This document shows, piece by piece, positions 58,940 through 64,000 of a stretch of DNA of 64,000 bases (position 1 is its first letter; each line of letters starts with the position of its first letter). The notes beneath the pieces are model-generated. The model saw only the letters and a program-made list of their open reading frames with translations. It made no database searches and was not told the DNA's origin. The DNA is from Archivesica marissinica. Lineage: Eukaryota > Mollusca > Bivalvia > Venerida > Vesicomyidae. Both the position numbers and the translations under genes were made by a program. The DNA lies in contig CM026397.1 of the NCBI GenBank assembly GCA_014843695.1, positions 40,652,428-40,716,427 on the forward strand, written 5' to 3'.

Positions 58940-59370
58940 GAAAATGATCAGTTTTATATTATAGTAGTAAGATCTTGTTATATAAGTGTGTGTTTTAAGT
59001 AAGATATACGAGGGATGTTCAAAAAGGTCGCGGAAAGTGCTTATACAATCTTTATTTGTCTTCTATATGACTTGAAATTTAACATAGTGAACCCTTTTTA
59101 TATTCCTAATTGATTTACCGAAAAACAGCACTGTATTCATAATAATGTTATTTGTATCGTTACTACAGTAACGTCCATCGACCGTCACCGGATCACTTTT
59201 CGTATTTTAACCATTTTTTTGGAAAATTGTTACCACTTTACATGTTCATTACTTTTGTATGCACTAATTGATTTTCGTAAGCATGAAACAGATCCAATAT
59301 GCAAACTATTGGCACTGTACACTTTCTTACATATTGCATGAATTGTTTTTCGGCATATATCATATACAGT
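58940..59370 (-). repeat. D1 copy, inverted, with nested insertion
   Basis: AAGATCTTGTTATATAAGTG with AAGTAAGATAT, then GATCCAATATG and TATTGGCACTG match D1 in reverse. They are split by about 270 bases starting TACGAGGGATGTTCAAAAAG, which resembles a mariner-family 5' terminal repeat after TA. The other terminal repeat was not seen. Confidence 0.5.
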
Positions 59371-59703
59371 TATGAATTACAATCAACACACTATTCCCCA
59401 ATAATTCAGAATCTCCTGTTGAACGAATCTAGAATAATTATGTGACAAAACTAGTTATCTCAGTGTAATTCCTGTGGGAAATAGATATCTAGATCTTAGA
59501 AGTAAGTGCGGTGTACGAGTCTTAGCAATTTGTCACATAAATGGAAATCAACGCGTCTTGCTTGTTGAGTTCTTTCGGGAGCCACTAGCGAATACAGTAT
59601 AGAATATATTTACAGATATAATAGAACGTATCTATGACATTGCAATCAAACACTTTATGATCTGAGAAATAAGTATGGTGTACGTGTTTTAGCGTTTTAT
59701 GTG

Positions 59704-59790
59704 TAGAAGTCGTGATAGCGCAGTTGGTGCGCGTTCGCTTCAGGTGCGAAAGGTCCGGAGTTCGAGCCCCACTGGAGCCGTTACGCGTCT
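59704..59790 (+). repeat. SINE-M head only
   Basis: AAGTCGTGATAGCGCAGTTG to GGAGTTCGAGCCCC and GGAGCCGTTACG are intact. The body is missing and the 22-bp array begins nearby. Confidence 0.8.
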
Positions 59791-59809
59791 CTCTCCTTCA
59801 TACGCTAGA

Positions 59810-62340
59810 GTCATACATATACCACACTAAAGTCATCCCGATACCACACTAAAGTCATACCTATACCACACTAAAGTTATACCTATACCACACTACCTAT
59901 ACCACACTAAAGTCATACCTATACCACACTACCTATACCACACTAAAGTCATACCTAAACTACACTAAAGTCATACCTATACCACACTACCTATACCACA
60001 CTAAAGTCATACCGATACCACACTAAAGTCATACCTATACCACACTAAAGTCATACCGATACGACTCTAAAGTCATACCTATACCACACTAAAGTCATAT
60101 CTATACCGCACTAAAGTAATACCTATGCTACACTAAAGTCATCGCGATATCACACTAAAGTCATACCTATGCCACACTAAAGTCATACCTATACCACACT
60201 AAAGTCATATCTATACCACACTAAAGTCATACCTTTGCTACACTAAAGTCATATCTATACCACACTAAAATCATATCTATACAACACTAAAGTCATATCT
60301 ATACAACACGAAAGTCATATCTATACCACACTAAACTCATATCTATACCACACTAAAATCATATCTATACCACACTAAAATCATATCTATACCACACTAA
60401 AGTCATCGCGATACCACACTAAAGTCATACCTATACCACACTAAAGTCATATATGTACAACACTAAAGTCATACCTCTACCACACTAATGTCATACCTAT
60501 GCTACACTAAAGTCATACCTCTACCACACTAAAGTCATACCTCTACCACACTAATGTCATACCTATGCTACACTAAAGCCATACCTCTACCACACTAAAG
60601 TCATACCTATGCTACACTAAAGTCATACCTATACCACACTAAAGTAATATCTATACAACACTAAAGTCATACCTATACCACACTAAAGTCATACCGACAC
60701 CACACTAAAGTCATCCCGATACTACACTAAAGTCATACCTATGCTACACTAAAGTCATACTTATACCACACTAAAGTCATATATATACAACACTAAAGTC
60801 ATACCTATACCACACTAAAGTCATATATATACAACACTAAAGTCATACCTATACCACACTAAAGTCATATATATACAACACTAAAGTCATACCTATACCA
60901 CACTAAAGTCATATATATACAACACTAAAGTCATACCTATACCACACTAAAGTCATATATATACAACACTAAAGTCATACCTATACCACACTAAAGTAAT
61001 ATCTATACAACACTAAAGTCATACCTATACCACACTAAAGTCATATCTATACAACACTAAAATCATATCTATACCACACTAAAGTCATCGCGATACCACA
61101 CTAAAGTCATACCTATACCACACTAAAGTCATATATGTACAACACTAAAGTCATACCTCTACCACACTAATGTCATACCTATGCTACACTAAAGTCATAC
61201 CTCTACCACACTAAAGTCATACCTCTACCACACTAATGTCATACCTATGCTACACTAAAGCCATACCTCTACCACACTAAAGTCATACCTATGCTACACT
61301 AAAGTCATACCTATACCACACTAAAGTAATATCTATACAACACTAAAGTCATACCTATACCACACTAAAGTCATACCGACACCACACTAAAGTCATCCCG
61401 ATACTACACTAAAGTCATACCTATGCTACACTAAAGTCATACCTATACCACACTAAAGTCATATATATACAACACTAAAGTCATACCTATACCACACTAA
61501 AGTCATATATATACAACACTAAAGTCATACCTATACCACACTAAAGTCATATATATACAACACTAAAGTCATCCCGATACTACACTAAAGTCATACCTAT
61601 GCTACACTAAAGTCATACCTATACCACACTAAAGTCATATATGTACAACACTAAAGTCATACCTATACCACACTAAAGTCATATCTATACAACACTAAAG
61701 TCATACTTATACCACACTAAAGTCATACCGATACCACACTAAAGTCATCGCGATACCACACTAAAGTCATCGCGATACCATAGTCATACCGATATCACAC
61801 TAAAGTCATACCGATACCACACTAAAGTCATCCCGATACTACACTAAAGTCATACCTATGCTACACTAAAGTCATACCTATACCACACTAAAGTCATATA
61901 TGTACAACACTAAAGTCATACCTATACCACACTAAAGTCATATCTATACAACACTAAAGTCATACTTATACCACACTAAAGTCATACCGATACCACACTA
62001 AAGTCATCGCGATACCACACTAAAGTCATCGCGATACCATAGTCATACCGATATCACACTAAAGTCATACCGATACCACACTAAAGTCATCCCGATACTA
62101 CACTAAAGTCATACCTATGCTACACTAAAGTCATACCTATACCACACTAAAGTCATATATGTACAACACTAAAGTCATACCTATACCACACTAAAGTCAT
62201 ACCGATACCACACTAAAGTCATACCGATACCACACTAAAGTCATCGCGATACCACACTAAAGTCATCGCGATACCATAGTCATACCGATATCACACTAAA
62301 GTCATACCGATACCACACTAAAGTATCCCGATACCACATT
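59810..62340. repeat. 21-22-bp array, about 115 copies
   Basis: CATACCTATACCACACTAAAGT with many variants (CGCGATACC, ATATGTACAAC). Higher-order blocks: a region around 60400-60800 recurs near 61080-61480, and the CGCGATACCATAGTCATACC variant recurs at 61771, 62030 and 62269. Confidence 0.96.
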
Positions 62341-62374
62341 AATGTCATCAGCAAGTTTTTCGTGTAGAGGAAAA

Positions 62375-62500
62375 GTTTAGTTTAATCATATTGTATTGCA
62401 AATCATTATCATATATGTCATGCATAAACAGATATAATACATACTATGAACATACAAATGATTTGGGCCACAAGTTTTAACAACATTAGACAACGGCCCG
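62375..62500 (-). repeat. R2 3' end, inverted copy
   Basis: CAAATGATTTGGGCCACAAG and ACAACATTAGACAACGGCCC match 44495-44625 in reverse. Confidence 0.65.
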
Positions 62501-63080
62501 CACCAGTTAATTATATTAGTTATACTAAGAGTGTGGTAGGGTGCTGTTGTTGTGCGAAGTGTAGTATTGTATTGCAATATGTTGCTACAGAGCAATGCAA
62601 TTAATTGTGGATATTCCGGATAAACAGCGATAAGTATTGTCTGTACCACTGATAGATTCACGTGATAGGAACACGCACTGTGACCACTCAATATCTGCAC
62701 TCAGCTCTACACAGGTCTCTGATCTATTGCTCTATCGTACACATAAATATCGTAAAGTTGTGGGCTTATATATATAAATTCTAAGATTCTGCTTATAAAT
62801 TTGACGTCATCTTGAAGCTGATATGTTTATAATTGTGTTTTGCACTGATTTGTAGATTACATTTTCCGCCGGGCTGGAATAAACAAATACTATAGGCATG
62901 TATGTAAAGTGATACTCAATGAGAATCAATGGTGGCTTAATAAGACAGAAGCAGATGGTGTATGTGATGTAATAGAGGATATCTATATAGACAGATCATG
63001 TGAGATAACGTGTTAGATATCAATCATTTGTCATAGCGACGATGCACGCACATATTGTGCATGTAATATAGATACATACA
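62501..63080. other. Unrecognised stretch
   Basis: No recognised repeats. A 104-codon minus frame overlaps the R2 copy and has no homology I can see. Confidence 0.45.
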
Positions 63081-63084
63081 TCTG

Positions 63085-63345
63085 ATCTTAGCCTGGGTGC
63101 CAGTCTGTCGATTTATCACTTTTTAACTTCTGACAAAATGACCCGTAAACAATGGCGGCCAATTATAAAATGTTATCAACATTGCAGTGCCTCGCTTTCG
63201 ATTCAAGTACGTTATTAATTAAATCACGTGCTAATAGGCCAATTAATAGGATTAATGGGAGTCAATAATTACACGACAATCCCAAGTTTCCCCAGGCGTT
63301 GATATGATCAGAAACTCAACATGGCCCAATTAATAGTCTCGGTGT
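63085..63345 (-). repeat. Dispersed repeat R3, inverted copy
   Basis: GCCTGGGTGCCAGTCTGTCG, TCACTTTTTAACTTCTG and GATCAGAAACTCAACATGGC match 45195-45330 in reverse, here as an intact single copy without the array. Confidence 0.6.
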
Positions 63346-63519
63346 TGAACTATATAATTATATTTGACTGACCAGGACAATATATCGACGCGTATTCCAG
63401 GCTAATCTGACCTTTATGAACAGTGATTACGCACATTCTGCATGATGAGTGCTCACTTATATTCTATGCTTATTACTTAGATATCAATTTTAGCCTATTT
63501 TTGCCGTTATTTGCCTACC

Positions 63520-63586
63520 ACAATACTGTCTACCACCCAGGTTATTTGCCTACCACAATACTGTCTACCACCCAGGTTGATACGCT
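63520..63586. repeat. 35-bp direct duplication
   Basis: TTATTTGCCTACCACAATAC with TGTCTACCACCCAGG occurs twice in tandem. Confidence 0.9.
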
Positions 63587-63639
63587 GTGTTGTCCAGTCT
63601 GATATTGCGATTGCTGGTTTGATACATCCATAAATAAGA

Positions 63640-63750
63640 TTTTTGTTTACAGGGGGAGCAAAATTAAACAGCCATAGTCGTGGTTTATTGCCGATTTAAC
63701 AACGGTAGATTTGTTCTTTGTTTATAGGAACAAAAAGTAAGCTCCACCAC
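63640..63750 (-). repeat. Dispersed repeat R1, inverted copy
   Basis: GGGGGAGCAAAATTAAACAG, CGTGGTTTATTGCCGAT and GTAGATTTGTTC match R1 in reverse. Confidence 0.6.
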
Positions 63751-63764
63751 GAGTAGATACATCG

Positions 63765-64000
63765 TGTGTGTTTTACACTTATTTATCGTCGCTACCGGTT
63801 GCCCATATGAGCGACGCCCCCTGAAGAGATTAGTCATTTTAGATGTTTGGAGGATAGTGCAATGATACAGAAAGAGACCCATTCCAGAGTCTCCTCTGGT
63901 TCTTTTACGTGCACGGTGTAATGCACCGACACGAGACCTCGGTTTAACGTCCCATCTGAAAGACTGTTAATTTTATTAGGGTCAGACGGGGGATCGAACC
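63765..64000 (-). repeat. SINE-T copy, cut by window end
   Basis: The tail, body and B-box start (CAGACGGGGGATCGAACC) are present at the window edge. The head lies beyond. Confidence 0.85.

Noticed and set aside
59009..59280. A complete mariner element
   Set aside because: Only one terminal repeat-like sequence after TA was seen; no transposase frame or matching right end. Reported only as a possible nested insertion.
59810..62340. CRISPR array
   Set aside because: Direct repeats are contiguous with no unique spacers, no cas genes are present, and the DNA is eukaryotic. The same applies to the other arrays.

Overview
This is eukaryotic nuclear DNA, AT-rich and intron-dominated, almost certainly from an animal. 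Five tRNA-derived SINE types, several LINE relics, MITEs and huge minisatellite arrays rule out a prokaryote. The SINE types and the protein suggest a lophotrochozoan, most likely a mollusc (perhaps a bivalve). The species guess is inference only.

The window holds one recognisable gene, on the minus strand: an orthologue of RIM (Rab3-interacting molecule; RIMS1/2 in vertebrates, unc-10 in C. elegans), the presynaptic active-zone scaffold. I assembled it exon by exon from splice sites, reading frame and intron phase. From 5' to 3' (descending coordinates) the exons are: Rab-binding helix (51440-51621), FYVE-type zinc finger (45597-45813, 43904-44059), a low-complexity linker (candidates 42717-42867, 38698-38741, 38142-38306; solid 37835-37959, 36259-36381, 34568-35629, 31801-31991), a pre-PDZ strand (26072-26146), PDZ (20682-20798, 16611-16731), a second linker (10307-10459, 7684-7732, 7483-7565), C2A (3675-3856, 2303-2396, 1436-1599) and the post-C2A region (533-741). 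The start codon and the C2B end lie outside the window or were not found. One exon, between 16611 and 10459, is missing by phase and may lie in the 1000-N gap (10797-11796).

The introns are packed with satellites. About 28 kb of the 63 kb of real sequence is tandem repeat, in more than 20 arrays with different monomers of about 14 to 65 bp. Several periods are multiples of three, so long repetitive ORFs appear on both strands (up to 1468 codons). These are not genes. Two flanks beyond the first visible exon (51978-56700 and 58017-62340) continue the pattern.

Between the arrays lie SINEs, which I name T, L, V, M plus two singletons. They mix a few tRNA-like heads with two shared tails. There are also LINE reverse-transcriptase relics (all five antisense to RIM), two copies of a TIR MITE, a piggyBac-like MITE, a 375-bp palindrome and a dispersed repeat (D1). 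Different segments of D1 appear to have expanded into different satellites. I found no cellular RNA gene, CRISPR array or bacterial-type operon.
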